Positions 1-13,167 of a DNA stretch of 64,000 nt are shown here, one piece after another. Every line of letters begins with the position of its first letter. The first letter of the stretch is position 1. This stretch comes from Hydractinia symbiolongicarpus (lineage: Eukaryota; Cnidaria; Hydrozoa; Anthoathecata; Hydractiniidae). The translations under genes and the position numbers were made by a program. The notes beneath the pieces are model-generated. The model was not told where the DNA came from. It did no database searches and saw nothing but the letters and a program-made list of their open reading frames with translations. The DNA lies in NCBI RefSeq assembly GCF_029227915.1, contig NC_079878.1:13390001-13454000 (forward strand), given 5' to 3'.

Positions 1-47
1 CCGTACATCATCGTTATTGATATAATGTAAAGAAAAGTGGCAACTAC

Positions 48-3000
48 CTTTGCCATGTGTTGTGCTTCTATGAGTTCAAAACTTGCTTTTTGTTCCTCAA
101 ACAATTTTACTTGTTCATCCAACTTTAGTTGCATCTTGGTGCTTTCCTGTTGCAGTCCAGCAACCAATTCGGATTTAGTGTTGAGTTCATTTCGTAAGGC
201 AATGTTGGATTCTTCAAGTTGCTTTTGTTGAGCAGCATTTTCTTCCACCATGCCATAGAGCTAATACATAAACATAATATAATGATAAGAATTTTCCTCT
301 AGTATTTAGGTCGACATAGAAAGGTTAGGTGGATGGTACTTTGCTTGCTTAAAATTGTTTCTATGTTGTCCAGGTGTGTGATTTTTAATTCTTATGAATA
401 TTCGATGTGATTTTGTTAAAAATCACAATAAAATTAACTTTTGTATGATCCCTATTGCCTTCTGTGTGCGTGATTAAAACATGAAAACAACATGCCAAAT
501 TCTCTTTCAGGTGCAATAGAAGGCATGTAAGTGCATTGCACACGCTAGAATATAGAGAGTACATGGAACTTTCTATATAGTATACTGGCAGTTATTCTGC
601 TTATAGGAAAAACAAGTCAGAAAATAGAAAAAAATCATTCTTTGAGATTTTAGTTTGCAAAAATCTTTACCTCTGCTAACTCTTTTTCTTTGTTGTCTTT
701 TACAGAAGTTAACATTAACAAATTCTCTTCTGAAGTACTCAACCGGTTTGACACTTCTTTTAAATTTTTTTGCAACTCGTCAACTTTCTCTTTATTACCA
801 CCCTTCTAAAATTAGAAATAAACAATAATGCATTGGAGCATGACAAAACAAAAAATATGTAAGAGCTTCTTTCTATTGGACTTCTTAACATTGATTTACA
901 AATAACTTCTTGTCACATAACCTACCATACTGAACAACATCATAAAATCTATCGCTAATGTTTATACACATGAATGAAAATTTAATGTGTTTACTTTTTA
1001 TCAACAAGTGTTCTATCTCCAAAGGGAAAGTAGACATTGTATTTCTAGACACCACTGTTTGAAAAATCTTCTTTTGTGCGAGAACCAGAATAGAATGTAA
1101 ACAAAAACCCCAAATAACAACCATGACCTCCTACCTTCTTGATTTCGTTTTTAAGCTTTCTTTGGTTGCCAATAAAAGGTGACTAGAAAACGAAAAGTTA
1201 TAGGGTAAGCACACAAAAACTGCAGTGAGCATTGACTCTTGATGCATTAAAACAAAGTAAAAAAAAAATCAATTTTAACAAATACACACTTCTGTGACTG
1301 CTTTCAGCTGCTCTCTTTTCTCCAGTAATTGGTGTTCGGCTTCATGTGCTCTTTCTTCAGCCTGAAGTATTTAATATTCAAAATAATTATACAAAGGTAG
1401 GAAATCATCATAGTGGTGTGGACGATTGTACCCCATGATGCAAATGAAAATATCATAGTTAAATCATAATAATTTAGGAAAAAAACTGGATAATAAATAT
1501 TTTTAGCAAGTAATTTAAATTTCAATGCTGTGACTTAAATAAAAAAATTAAAAGGTGAATTTAAAACAAATGATCTTACTCTTAATAACTCAGCTCGAAC
1601 ATCATCTAACGTAGTTTCAGAATTCACTGCACGTTGTTCTAATTCATCGACTTGTTGGAGAACTTTGTTCATCTCCTCAATATGTTTCTAAATGCACAAA
1701 CAAGCTATTAAAAGATCTAGGAACACTACAAGCAATTACAATAAAAACTAACGAAATCAAATTCAAAACGATTTGTGAAGCAATGCCTATTGAGGTATTA
1801 AATAATGATACCCAATTTTTAAAATTTTTATCAAGACCTTTCTAAATAACAATGTATCTCAGCTAAAAATATTATTCTTATATGCTTTATTGTGTCTTAT
1901 TCCTTGCTTATTAATAAAATGGACTTAATAAACAATCTTAACCGGTTAACACCATTTACACCGTCTAAAGTTGTTGTTTTTAAAAACCCACACAGGATTT
2001 TAATGAAGATAAAAATACTAAAAATGCAATGACTTCACAAAATCTGTCATACTATACATTGCTGTATTAAGAGCACATATTCTCAATCAAAAGCAATTCT
2101 CCAAACCATCAACTTTAACCATAAAGAATAATATTTAAACTTGGCCATATTGAACTTTTAATGCATGGTGCATTTGATGAACTTTATAAAAACAAAAACA
2201 AAAATTCAAGAAGAAAAAAAAATCATAAAATCTATAATTGAAAATATGTTGTGCAAAATCTTGTAGCTTGAGAAGAAAGGTATATAGTTCAAAAATTTGT
2301 AACATATTTACACTCATCATTAGCTTCATTGCTTTGAAAATGTCAAGAAAAACCATAAGTCGGTCCTTACTCTATCCAACATGTTTTCACTGCATCCAAA
2401 ACTTACAAAAATGCTTAGCATTCAAATGTGGCATTCAATACCATAATGAAATACTTAGTTACAATCACGTGTGGGGTATTTTAGGTCCAATATTGATACT
2501 TTTAGGTAATAACCCATCTCTTTATCCTTAGGTACATTGTTGCAATTAAAATCCCACAAGATGTCATTTTAGCTTCCTTATAATTATTGCTGCATAAGTC
2601 AGCATATTGAAATACATGAAATTGTGAGAAAACGAAAACATTGAGAAGTGCATTGAGCTGATGTACTCACTGTGAATTTAAGGTTTTCTTGGTCCACCTT
2701 AAATAAAAGGCCAAGATAGCAATTTAAACTCCCTCCCAAGGCATGTCACACAATTATTTTTCAAATTTTTTGGCTTGACGATAAGCTTTTAATTTAACTA
2801 TTATGTGTCGTCAGGTTCAACCCATGCGTACAATACAATAATAGCAAGCTAATAAAATTTGTGGTTAAACACTTCACAGATCCTTTTACATTTACTTTCA
2901 AAATGTTGTATACAAACTATGTATCTACAAGCAGTAAAATCAAAAGTATAAATTACATAAACAGCTAGGTTAGAGCAAGCATAGACAGAGAAAATTGCAG

Positions 3001-3908
3001 TATTAGCCAAATATTAGGGCAAAGTTAATAAAACAAGCTTTTGGTTTAATTTAATGCTAACAGGAATGTTAAAAGTACCAACATGAATTTGTAATAACAT
3101 TTGTTTGTTAAACTTAATAAGTTACTTGTTACGTTTTCAGGAAAAATGAATCATAATTTTTAAATACAAAAGTTTTACAAAATATCTCATAAAGTGAGAG
3201 CATGAAGAAAGTCTGGTTATAGAAACCAATGCACAACTTAAAGTACATAATCTGTGTAATTAAGAGACAACTAGAACTATATTTGTAAAAAGAGGAAATT
3301 AGGCAAAAAAAGCTTCATGATTTTACCATGTAACACTTGCATTTTCCTGTCACATAAATCCACATCTTTTATACATACAAAGATTATTTTTTCCAACCCA
3401 ACTAAGTAAACTACACACAGAAAAGGTACACTTCAATTCAATGATTAACAAATAAGTGCTTGCTAAAATAAGTATTCGTAGAGAAGTGTTGTAAAAATTT
3501 ATTTATAACGAGAACACAAAAACATTGTAAAAGGGTCCACACAACTGTGCTAACAAAATAAATAAATAAGAAAAATGTGTATGAAGAAGGTGTTTTGCTA
3601 AAAAATATAACTTTTTTGACCACTGTACAATAGTGTGATAATATTAACTTGACTTTTTAAATTACTTAAAAGACTAGCAATAACCGTCAAAGAAAATTGT
3701 GCTTGTGATAGAAATTGGGTATCATTATTAACTATCTTCATACTGATGTGAGTATCCTCATATCGCATTACCTATTATATTACTAGCCTGACATGAATAA
3801 GATTCTAATCAACCAATAAATTATATTACCTGCATTTCTGGGCTTTCTGCAAGCAGTGCTCCTGGAGCATAGTGAGACCGCCGTGATTTTTCTCTACCCA
3901 TTAAAAAC
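48..3908 (-). CDS. Neurabin-type gene, exons 5-11: end of PDZ and coiled-coil region
   Basis: Seven exons: 3830-3908, 2671-2697, 1580-1687, 1290-1361, 1135-1182, 671-805 and 48-260. The first finishes the PDZ (FLMGREKS) and all junctions after it are phase 0. The remaining exons are Glu/Lys/Leu/Gln-rich with heptad-like spacing, for example [36 protein letters not shown] and [18 protein letters not shown]. That fits the long C-terminal coiled coil through which neurabins dimerise. The 27-bp exon (VDQENLKFT) and the 48-bp exon ([16 protein letters not shown]) are supported only by flanking AG/GT and frame continuity, and either could be alternatively spliced. The gene continues to the left of the window. 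Confidence 0.8.
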
Positions 3909-6900
3909 CTATAATAGCAAAGATTACTTACTTTTTATTTAATTCAGTATTTACAGCATTATAATTTCCCTGTAGAAAAGTTTAAACATTGAATGTTACG
4001 CAGAGAATGATTGAAACATATAAGTTATAAAAATGTTTAACATAAAATATAAACAAATTTCTTCTTCTTTTCTTTTTTTGTTGACAGCACACAGATAATA
4101 TTGACACTGTTAATGTAAGGTCACATAATTTTAGTTACAAAAGCATAGACAAATATTACCAAATGAATATTTACCACACCAACAAACAGGAAAAAACTAA
4201 TGTTATATTTTCAAGCAATTTTTTTGTTCACAGTTGCCAGGCTGGCCATGGTTTAAAACTAGAACTCTTTTAGAAGGAATTAATAGCTGTGCTACTATCA
4301 AAAACACAAATAGTGTATTTAATCTTATGGTGTAGTCATTCGACATAAAAGATCAAGATAATGGGTTTTACTCATCACTTGCTAATTTAATTATAATAAA
4401 ATTAATTACTTGTAAAAATATATACATTAAAAAAGCACCAAAAAGAAAAGATAAGGGTAAAAGAATAAAGAAAATAAAGATGTAGAAATAACCTCATCGA
4501 TCAACAAACCACAATGTAATAACTCTTTTTCAATCTTATGGATAGTAGAAATGAAAAATGCTCTACCATACAGTTTTCTATTCAGAAATTCCCCTTCTTA
4601 ATAGTACTTAATTGCTACATATGTTAAAAGGATGCTTTGTTGCACAAATTTTTTACTCAGAAATTCCCCCTTCTGAGAAAAAATGATAAAATCATGTAAT
4701 TAACAGTCAAGGTGGAAATCATACACCTAGCACAACAGCATTGTCATTAAAAAAATTTGTGGAGATAGAACTTTTGTAGTAACTTAAAAAAAGGGTATAT
4801 AAACAAATGTTTGAATGCTCCCATAAAGTTTCTTACACTTCCTCATTTGCACATGCAGTCATAGGGATAAGGACATAAAAAAGCAAGGGGTTTTAAGATA
4901 TAGAGTTACAATAAAATTAATGAAAATAAGGCTCTTATTTTAATGTTACCAAAACATTTTCTAAGTTAGCTTAAACCTAAATCATAGTGTAAAATAGAAG
5001 AGCTTGCTATACATATATATGTTCACGTCACCAACTTATAGCCAAAGTGTTTTTTTCCAAATTGGATGCAACTTCAACTTATACTAAGGTTTTGCTCTTA
5101 TTTTCACTCTTAAATTTAACTGCTGTTTGTGTATACAATCGTAAAACAAAATATGACATGAAGTGTGAAGTAGCCCAATGACATTTTGTGTTTTGCTGAT
5201 GCCAAATAAATTAATTAGAAAGGCTGTGAGTAATATCATAACATAACCAAGAAAAGTATGTTATAACATACATGTATTGCTTGCCTACCTGACAATTCCA
5301 CTTGTGCCTTTCAAGGTCTGTGCAGCGAAATATTGGGTAACACCAACAAGTGATACACCATTGACTTCCAAGATTTGATCATTAACTTGTATTCTTAAAA
5401 AAAATAAAAGATAAATTTATTTAACCTTTTGAAGGACTATATTATAGGGGTAATTACTTGCTTGGATTTATTGTTGCAAATCCTATGTTCTATACATTTT
5501 ACATAAATTTTGTTTTTCACAGATGAACAAAACTTTAACTATGAAAAGTGCAACAGAGAAAAATCCAAAAATAAAATCTTTATTATTTTTGTCATATACA
5601 CAGATCACGGACATGCATGACGTAAAACAAATTAACATCAACTTGATATGGTTCACATGTGGTAAGGAAAGCTGAAGGACATTTTAGTGCCGTTTTGAAA
5701 AAAATGAAAGAAACTTGTTATCAATGAACTCATTGTCAAAATAAAGATTAACCTGTATATACAGAATAATTTTCATTTAATTTTCTAATTCACATTGTTT
5801 TGATGCTTTTTAAATTTCAGTGAAGCTAAATCGCGTTAATTAAAATTCTTTTTTACAAGTTGTTATAAGTATTTGCTTAACTTTCTTTGTGTTTTTTTTG
5901 TGTATCGTTAATTTCCTGAAAAAACGGAATCAATTATTAAAAGCAAGGAAAAAGTAATAAGACAAGTAATTCATTGTGCCTTGTAACTTTTTTTCAACCT
6001 CTTAAGACTACTCAAAAAAAAAAAAATTCACATTTTTTGATAAGCATATTGAATTATTATACAGGGATTCTGGATTGAATCTCTGTGCAACCACTTTTAA
6101 CAGACCAAATACAGTTATTTTTATAGACATTATTCAGATTCAGACATTGCTTACCGGCCATCTTTCTGAGCAGCACCATTCTCTGTCAGCGTTTTCACAA
6201 AAATGCCTAGCTTTTCCACACCACTTTCAGTACCAACGCCCAAACCAATAATGCTGAGTCCCAAACCTCTTTCATCTAGTTTAAATATAAAAAAACAAAA
6301 TAATGTAAACTGCATAAACAATGTGTTTGGAAAAAAAATTAAAACATTTTAGAAGAAATAATGCAAATGATATATTGCCTATTCTGCTTGTAAGCACGAT
6401 TATGCAGAGTTGTTATGGAGTCATTAATTATAGCTTCTAATCACTTGTGGAACAAACAATATTTTTAATGAGGGAAAGTTAAATAGCAGCTAATAATGAT
6501 ATCTGATGCTAACAATAAATCACGAATCATTACTTAAAATAATATCCCATTACTATCAAAGAGTTTTACTTATTGTATTTTATACCACCAATTAAAATAA
6601 TGTTTTTAAACCTAATAATTAGTACAGTATCTTGTGAAATATGGCTTCACCTTGTGTGAGTGCCAAAACTGTTCAATATTTGTCACGAAAATATAACTTT
6701 TATTAAATTTAACCTTGCAATGATTTTTATTTTTTGTAATTTTCACTCATTCCTAAATTAGTTGTTTTGATAAAACTATATTATTTTGAAGTATCTTCTT
6801 CTGTTGAGATGCTGATATTGCACAAACATTTTTTATTCTCTTCTATATTATACTATGACTGTACAACTTGATTTTGCTTGAATTTTTTCAATGAATTTAT

Positions 6901-9900
6901 TCTTACATTAAACAATTTAAGCTGGCTGGATTCAGTAAACACTATGGATAATAATAATAACAGTAATATATATATACCACACACATTTTTGGGCCTTCTT
7001 GGACAAAGGAACCAATCTGATTGAGCCTTTAAAATTTATGTTGGCATGCAGCAAATACCGAGGTTGAGGTGGTTCGGAAAAAACATTGTTGGCAAAATTT
7101 TTCTAGCCAAATTTTTTCTTTACAAATGACAATTTTCGAAATTTATGGAATCCTGCAATTGCCTCGAATGGCCCTGCCTGAATTTCATCAGTCTCTGAGA
7201 AAAACTTTAAAAATCGTTAACGGTGTCGTAACATTAATATTGATAACTGAAAATCATATAATGGCAAAGGATGTATGAAACAACTGAATAGTTGCCAATA
7301 ACACTGTTTTATAAAAAATGGTATATACATTTTTTCAGATTTATTAGTTTGAAAGGGCATTAGGAGGGTTCTTCTACATCGTCTTAGCATGAATATTATT
7401 GGTTAAGCAATGAGATCTTTATTGCACTTGGAAATTCAGTCCACCAACATTCTACATATATTTTAATATAGATTTAGTTGTGGAATAAATTTCCACCCTA
7501 TTATAACAACAAATTAAAAACTGGTATTAAAAGAGTACAAAGTTTTATGCACATGGTACATTTTTGTAGAACTTATGTGGCAGATGTTTCACGATTTCCT
7601 AACACACAAAATATCACAATATTTAACATGATTACACACTTTTTTTTGCTTTCTGATTGCTTTTACTTTTAGCATTATTATTTAGTTAAAGGTTGCCATG
7701 CTGAAGGATAACTTCTATACATTATGACCTAATCAACTGAAACCATTGGGATAAGTCTTAATAACAACAATTATAGATAGAAAAAACATTTTGTTATTAA
7801 CATTGTGTAGAAAACTTCTTATTTAAATCAAATATACCATTATGTTTATTAGTACCCTAATGTTTCATTTTATGATGTAAACAAAAATATAAAGGGCAAT
7901 AAGGTAGTTATGGAAATTAGGAAATTTAATGCTTAAGTGTGCTTTGTATATTATCTTTAGAAGAAAATAAAAAAATAATGAAGAGGCATTTTCAACCCCC
8001 AGAATAATGTATCACCAGCCCTATTTCTATGACCCTTCTCTTAATTGCTTGCAAAGTTATTACCACATGTACCAAACCTAACAACAAGTTAGTAGTTACT
8101 TGATAATTACAGCTACATGCTTTAACATTTTGGCATAAGGACATTAAAGGTAAATTAGAAAAATCAGTAGAGTGTGTAAATTTTTGGTAATTAGTTATTA
8201 CTTAACTTTTTGGTTTATTTTTATCTTTTATTGACACTTTAAGTTGTAAAACTTTATTAACGTGTTGTTCCACCAGACAAAGATAAATATAAAAAATAAA
8301 CAGGTGCAGTTAAAGTGGTCGGTTAAGGATTTAAGGGATGATACAATAAACAAAAAGTGGAAGTTTGATCATAACGTAAACATAAAAACTGATGTATGTT
8401 TTTCGTGCCTAGATCAGATTTCAACTGTAAATTTTAACTGCATAAAAAACTACTTTCAAATTTTAATTTAAAGTATTCATATTTACTTATTAAAGAAAAG
8501 CAAAATATGAACTAATAACCTGTATAAGACCGTATACACCAATATTAAAAGCTAAACAGATGCTAAACAACAAAATAAACATTACACTATAAGAAGGGAG
8601 ACCATCATTCTATTAAGAGCTAATAACTGCATTTATAATTCCAATGAATAGAAACTGAAGCTACTCAATTTTATCAAAATTTGGAAATGAAACATCTTGT
8701 AAACAGCTAGAAAATGAAATATATGTTGGCAGCCATTAAAAAAAATAAATACCCAACCTATATAAAAGCACTTTTTTTTTTACCTTTTTGTAAATCCACA
8801 GAGAAAATATCCATATTATCAACTCTCTTTTCCAATTCCCATTCTGCTGATGAAGCAATGGGGTCAATATCAGCATTTGCACGATCATATTCTGAAGGAC
8901 CGTATGTAAATATAACATCATGTAATGTTTCTTTTCTGAAATTAACCTGAATTGTAGATGTAATAATAAATAATAATTAATATTCACTTAACTAGACAGG
9001 AAAGTAGTAATAATGGTAATGAAATATAAATATAAAATTTATATACTAGAAAAATAGAGAAGTTGGAATCCCTTTTTCCCCAGCTTTTGCTGGCATCTTG
9101 TCCTATTTTCTATGAACATCTCAAAATTTTGCCTGCCTTATATTTATTACCCTCCCATACCTTGAAAGAAGGCAATTTTTGCTAGAAACAAATTCGTAAA
9201 ATTCTCTTTCTTATTCTAGTAGCAAAACTAATTGATGAAGTGAGGCACGTGTAATATAAATATTCCTATTCTTAGGGCATCCAATTACTTTATGGAAAAA
9301 ATAATTTACTTTCATGAATCGAACAATTTCAATTTCTTTTGCTGAGAATTAATTTTCATGAATGAATTTAGTTTATTTTGCGAGAAGAATGTTATTGAAT
9401 TAAAATGAAAAGCTGCAAAATTTCTTACTGAAAAAATTAATATTATAATTTGAGTCACTTGATAGTAAATAATTTTCACTAAATAATAAATCTTACACGT
9501 AGGCCTTCTCGTGACTTATCACGTGAAATGTTAGACTTTCCAGGTGGTGGTGGTAACTGAAACTCGTCACTAGAACAAGTATCAGTATACTCTGACTCGC
9601 ATTCTGTTGTTGACCTACTGTGCATCTCAGACGTCTGGGTATCTGATGTATCACTGCGAGCAGGTTCTATTGAGCTCTGAAAACTTAAAGCTACTTGTTC
9701 ATCTTCACTCAAAGGAGGAGTGACAGCAGCAGTCTGATTGTAGGCTAACTGTTTACTTAATCGAGGTAAAACTTCAGGGGCATAACCTCTATTTTCAACA
9801 ATCTTGTTTTTTCGATCTTCTTCAGTTAAGGAGGAAGAACGCAAAAGTGATATATAATCTTTTCCAATACTCTTTGGAGAAGTTGAAGTCTCCATATGAT

Positions 9901-11389
9901 CTAGGATACTGTCCATTAAATCAGAATTGTCTGTTTTGGAGCTGGTATTATTCTCAATACCTAGATGGTTGGTACGTGAATGGTCATAACCTCCAAACTT
10001 CACCAAGTTATCGTTATGATCTGTAGTTGGTGACAATGTGTCTTTACTGTTTATTTTCAAACTTAAATCAGCCTGTGATTTTGAACTATGTAAATCTTCA
10101 GAAATGTCTTCCTTTGTTATAAATTCGTCAAACCGTTCAAGCGCACTTTTGTAGTTTTCATTAGACTTCTTTTCACTCTTGTCATCAGTAAACAAGTCAT
10201 TTTCCTCCTGAGTATCAGTGACATGCACCGGTTCAATAATGTCTTCTGGTGGTTCAACATTTTTTATTTCAGAAGAATTCTCAGTTGCTTTAGTTTCATA
10301 AGAAGAAACTATAGCACCATCTTCTTCTGCAGCTAGTAAACTTAATCTCTCCTTCAGTGATCTTCTCTTTACGTTAAAACGCTTTTCAATATTAACCTCT
10401 TCTTGAGTACGTTTCATTCTCTCAATTTCTAAAATCTGTTTTATGTCTACTTCCTTACGTGGACTTTCTGGAATTTTTTCTTCTGTCTTTATTGGTGCAA
10501 CATTCTCCTTCTCTGAATCCATTTGAGCAAGAATTGAGCCAACATCAATTTTTTTTTTACCTGTTGGAACTATATGATCTTCAAAGTTTTCAAATTCCGA
10601 GTTAGATATTTTTCTTGGCGATTGCTTAGTTGGACTGCGAGGCACATTTATATTTTTATCAGTTTTATCCTTAACATTTTCATTGATCAGCAAAGACTCA
10701 ATATCAAGTGATTTACGTTGCTCTTTAGAATTTTGTTTTTCATATATTCCTGACACATTGGATTTCTTGTCCTGAAAAACATAACCTGTGGATAAAGGCC
10801 GATCAGTACGTTTATTTGTATTCTTTCGAAATTGGACAGTTTGTTTAGCGTTTTCTTCAGCATTTTTATCAAAAAGTGATCTTAGCCTTCCCACAGACCC
10901 AATGGAATCACTTTGAGCATGTTTTAAGCTATCAAAATTAAATTCATCATTTGATTTTGTTGATCCACTACGATTCCTTCCTGTGTTCGTATTATTATTG
11001 AAATTTGATTCAATTTTTTTAGAGTGGGGAACAGATGAAAATTCTTCATACATGGCTTTTTGTGCCCTCACTTTTTCTTCCTCTTTTTCCTTCTCTGATT
11101 TTTGATTTATTGCAACTTTCAGCATTCTATTGTTTTCACGATTTGTTTTGTTAAACTCAGATACTGACTGTGTTCTAGCAGCACTATCAACAAAACTTTT
11201 TGGTTCCTGCTGCTGTTGTTTTATATTAGATGCTGTGCTGTTGCTTTTTACCCTTGGCTTTATACCTGATAGAAAATTTTTATACTGCACATCGCTGCTA
11301 TTTAAACCACTTGAGAGTCTCGTTCTTGGGTTACTTCTGTCCAATTGATCTTTATCTTTTAATGCACTGTGGTATAAATCTGTGGCCAT
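48..11389 (-). CDS. Neurabin/spinophilin-type PP1- and actin-scaffold gene, 3' end outside the window
   Basis: Multi-exon gene for a neurabin/spinophilin (PPP1R9) homologue, a cytoskeletal scaffold that in known animals binds F-actin, docks protein phosphatase 1 and carries a PDZ domain and a coiled coil. Exons, in transcript order, with matching splice phases: 9497-11389, 8784-8946, 6155-6275, 5289-5393, 3830-3908, 2671-2697, 1580-1687, 1290-1361, 1135-1182, 671-805, 48-260. The last donor (47-46) shows that more exons lie left of the window. All junctions are GT-AG and the frame stays open across ten introns. The order is disordered N-terminus, RVxF motif, conserved linker, PDZ, linker, coiled coil, as in the family. 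Whether a SAM domain follows (neurabin-1 but not spinophilin) cannot be seen. The introns of up to about 2.5 kb contain no other gene that I can recognise. The 2671-2697 and 1135-1182 micro-exons are the least certain. Confidence 0.9.
5289..6275 (-). CDS. Neurabin-type gene, exons 3-4: PDZ domain
   Basis: Two exons, 6155-6275 (121 bp) and 5289-5393 (105 bp), joined in phase 2, encode most of a PDZ domain. The carboxylate-binding loop reads [12 protein letters not shown], followed by [21 protein letters not shown], then [20 protein letters not shown]. This is the neurabin/spinophilin PDZ signature. The final strand ([10 protein letters not shown]) crosses into exon 3830-3908. PDZ domains bind C-terminal peptides of membrane receptors and kinases; in this family p70S6 kinase and various receptors are known partners. 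The frame is open and splice sites are canonical in every exon, so the domain looks functional. Confidence 0.92.
8784..8946 (-). CDS. Neurabin-type gene, exon 2: PP1-docking RVxF motif and conserved linker
   Basis: Exon of 163 bp entering in phase 0 and leaving in phase 1 (CAAAAAG|GTAAAA). Together with the last codon of exon 1 (CGT, Arg) its first codons give R-V-N-F, an RVxF-type protein phosphatase 1 docking motif. The following residues contain TYGPSEYDR, then [18 protein letters not shown], which is the linker known between the PP1 motif and the PDZ domain of neurabins and spinophilins. This is the most diagnostic piece for the family besides the PDZ. The docking motif is split by the intron, Arg on one side and V-N-F on the other. 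Confidence 0.9.
9497..11389 (-). CDS. Neurabin-type gene, first coding exon: N-terminal disordered region (631 aa)
   Basis: One large exon encodes 631 residues from ATG 11389 to the donor at 9496-9495 (CGT|GTAAGA, phase 0). The start is the first ATG of the long open frame. The region is low-complexity: rich in Ser, Glu, Lys and Asn, with a Q tract near residue 58 and a basic Glu/Lys stretch near residues 95-112. A loosely repeated motif ([13 protein letters not shown] and [13 protein letters not shown]) occurs in the middle, and proline-rich PPPPGK is close to the end. In neurabins the N-terminal region binds F-actin; I see no diagnostic actin motif here, so that role is by position only. 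Reading past the donor gives VRFII and a stop, an alternative C-terminus if the intron is retained. Confidence 0.88.
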
Positions 11390-13167
11390 TTTTGTTTTTG
11401 TGTTAAAACGACGACAATATTTACTTTCTTCAAAACGTCTTGGTTAGTATCTATGTTACTACCAACGGCAACAAATACTGCAGTATATAATTTAATTGAG
11501 TTATATACATTTATTATCAGGTTAAGGCCATACAATTATCGGAGCTAGTTGTTCTTCTTCTCTTCGTGAGCAGCCATTATTGACATCTTCATACCACAGA
11601 GATCTGGGACGAGTATAATTTAAAGGACATTCTTAGAATTTTTACTCGCTGTTCGAGCATCACAAAATACTATGTGTAATTTACTTTATATAAAAGATGC
11701 TTTTACTACATGTATTTTGTAATTAATTCTGTTGCCAGGTGTCAATAATCTGATTAGTTGTTTCACAACCTCCTAAGATCAAACGTAATTTAGAAAGAAA
11801 TTTTAGGACAAAAAAATGACGTTTTTGATGAATGACAAAAATGACAAAAAAACTCTCTAGCAATAGTTATATTTTTTGTCCAAAAAAATAGAGGCTTGCG
11901 ATGTTGGTACCTCTTTTCACCGCAATATTCTATGAACAAAATAGAGAGGAAAGGCAAGGTTAACTAAATTACAAAAAGGCGGAGATTAAACAACGAATAT
12001 TCTAAGTTTAAACACAGATCACAAGCATCTTTTTGCAAGCATCTTTTTTAACAACACTAGGTTTTTAAAACCGTGAAAAGTAAAAAAATATTATACGAAT
12101 TATACTCCGTCAGAAATATAGCGAGATTTAAGAGATTAGATTCGTGGATTTCGTTTATTTTTTTTGCATTGAGTGTAAAAAAATACCCTTCAATTTTTCC
12201 TTATAATGATCTCCATTAAAAAAGAAACAAAGCCAAATTAAAATTTCCAAAAAATATGTACTAAAATAAGCACTCATTAACGCAAAAATTGTCTGCTATG
12301 ACAGGTGTCTGTTATGTAGCGTTTATTTTATAAGGGTTTGACTGTGAACAGTGTATAAAAAAGTATTCGCTGTGAATAGGTGCCCGCTATATAGAGTATG
12401 TCAGTTATTATGTACATATTTGTCTGTAGTTAAACCCCACCCAAGATACCCAGAAAGTTGTAGAATAGAAATTCGACTTTCTTTTTTACTACAAAGTATG
12501 CAGGAAATGAATCGAAATGGTTATGTGCAGGACCCTATTTACACAATGTCAAAAAATTTAAATTGTTTTCCATCACCTAAATTTTTGTCCTCCCATATCG
12601 ATCTTATTACATAATGTCCCTCTCTTTTAAAGAAAAAAGATCCAGATTCAGAATTGCACATTTTCTCTTTTGGCATAAAAATGGAACTTCTAAAGAACGA
12701 TGACAAATGATGATTACAAAATTGCCAATCTAAGAATTTATTAGTAGAAGTGCAAAAAAGAGTAAAAGTCAAAGAATGTAAACTTGTTTGGTTGAATAAG
12801 CATTCCCGTATAAACATTTTAAAATTTTGAAATATTGATAACCATGTCTAGGCAACAAAAATATTTTCACAGAGAAGTAATACTTTCTTTTTAAATCAAT
12901 ATATTGTTTAAACTTTTTTCTAAAATGTTCGCGTTTAAATTCAATACAAACATTAACTTTTTTATATTGCACTTCTCCTGGTCAATAAAAACCCATCCTT
13001 CTTTAAATTAACGCCCATTGCGAATAAGCGCCCAGCAGTGTAAATATCATGGATCAATTACAAACCTGACGTATTCTGGGCGCATTACGGTCTGTCCACC
13101 GCAAACAAAAAGTAAATCAAACAAATTTGTATTTTAGATTTCTATACCGCCATTTACCCTTTCTAAA
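11390..13167. other. Intergenic region upstream of the neurabin-type gene
   Basis: No convincing exon seen on either strand. It must hold the 5'UTR and promoter of the minus-strand neurabin-type gene and, if the candidate gene at 13168 is real, a shared divergent promoter. The part from about 12250 to 13060 has transposon-like wording (TTAACGCCCATTGCGAATAAG near 13007-13027, and GGTGCCCGCTATATAGAG near 12381) that resembles MITE ends, but I could not fix its boundaries. Confidence 0.4.
12250..13060. repeat. Possible MITE-like repeat in the neurabin-type gene upstream region
   Basis: Both edges carry short related words: AATAAGCACTCATTAACGC near 12264 and TTAACGCCC...GAATAAGCGCCC near 13007-13033. 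Between them are GTGTCTGTTATGTAGCG and GTGCCCGCTATATAG. Such GCGCCC/TTAACG words are common at the ends of small DNA transposons. Terminal inverted repeats could not be aligned cleanly, so this is a weak call. Confidence 0.25.

Noticed and set aside
8736-8987. 83-aa minus-strand ORF over the neurabin-type exon 2
   Set aside because: It is another frame of the exon encoding the conserved PP1-PDZ linker.
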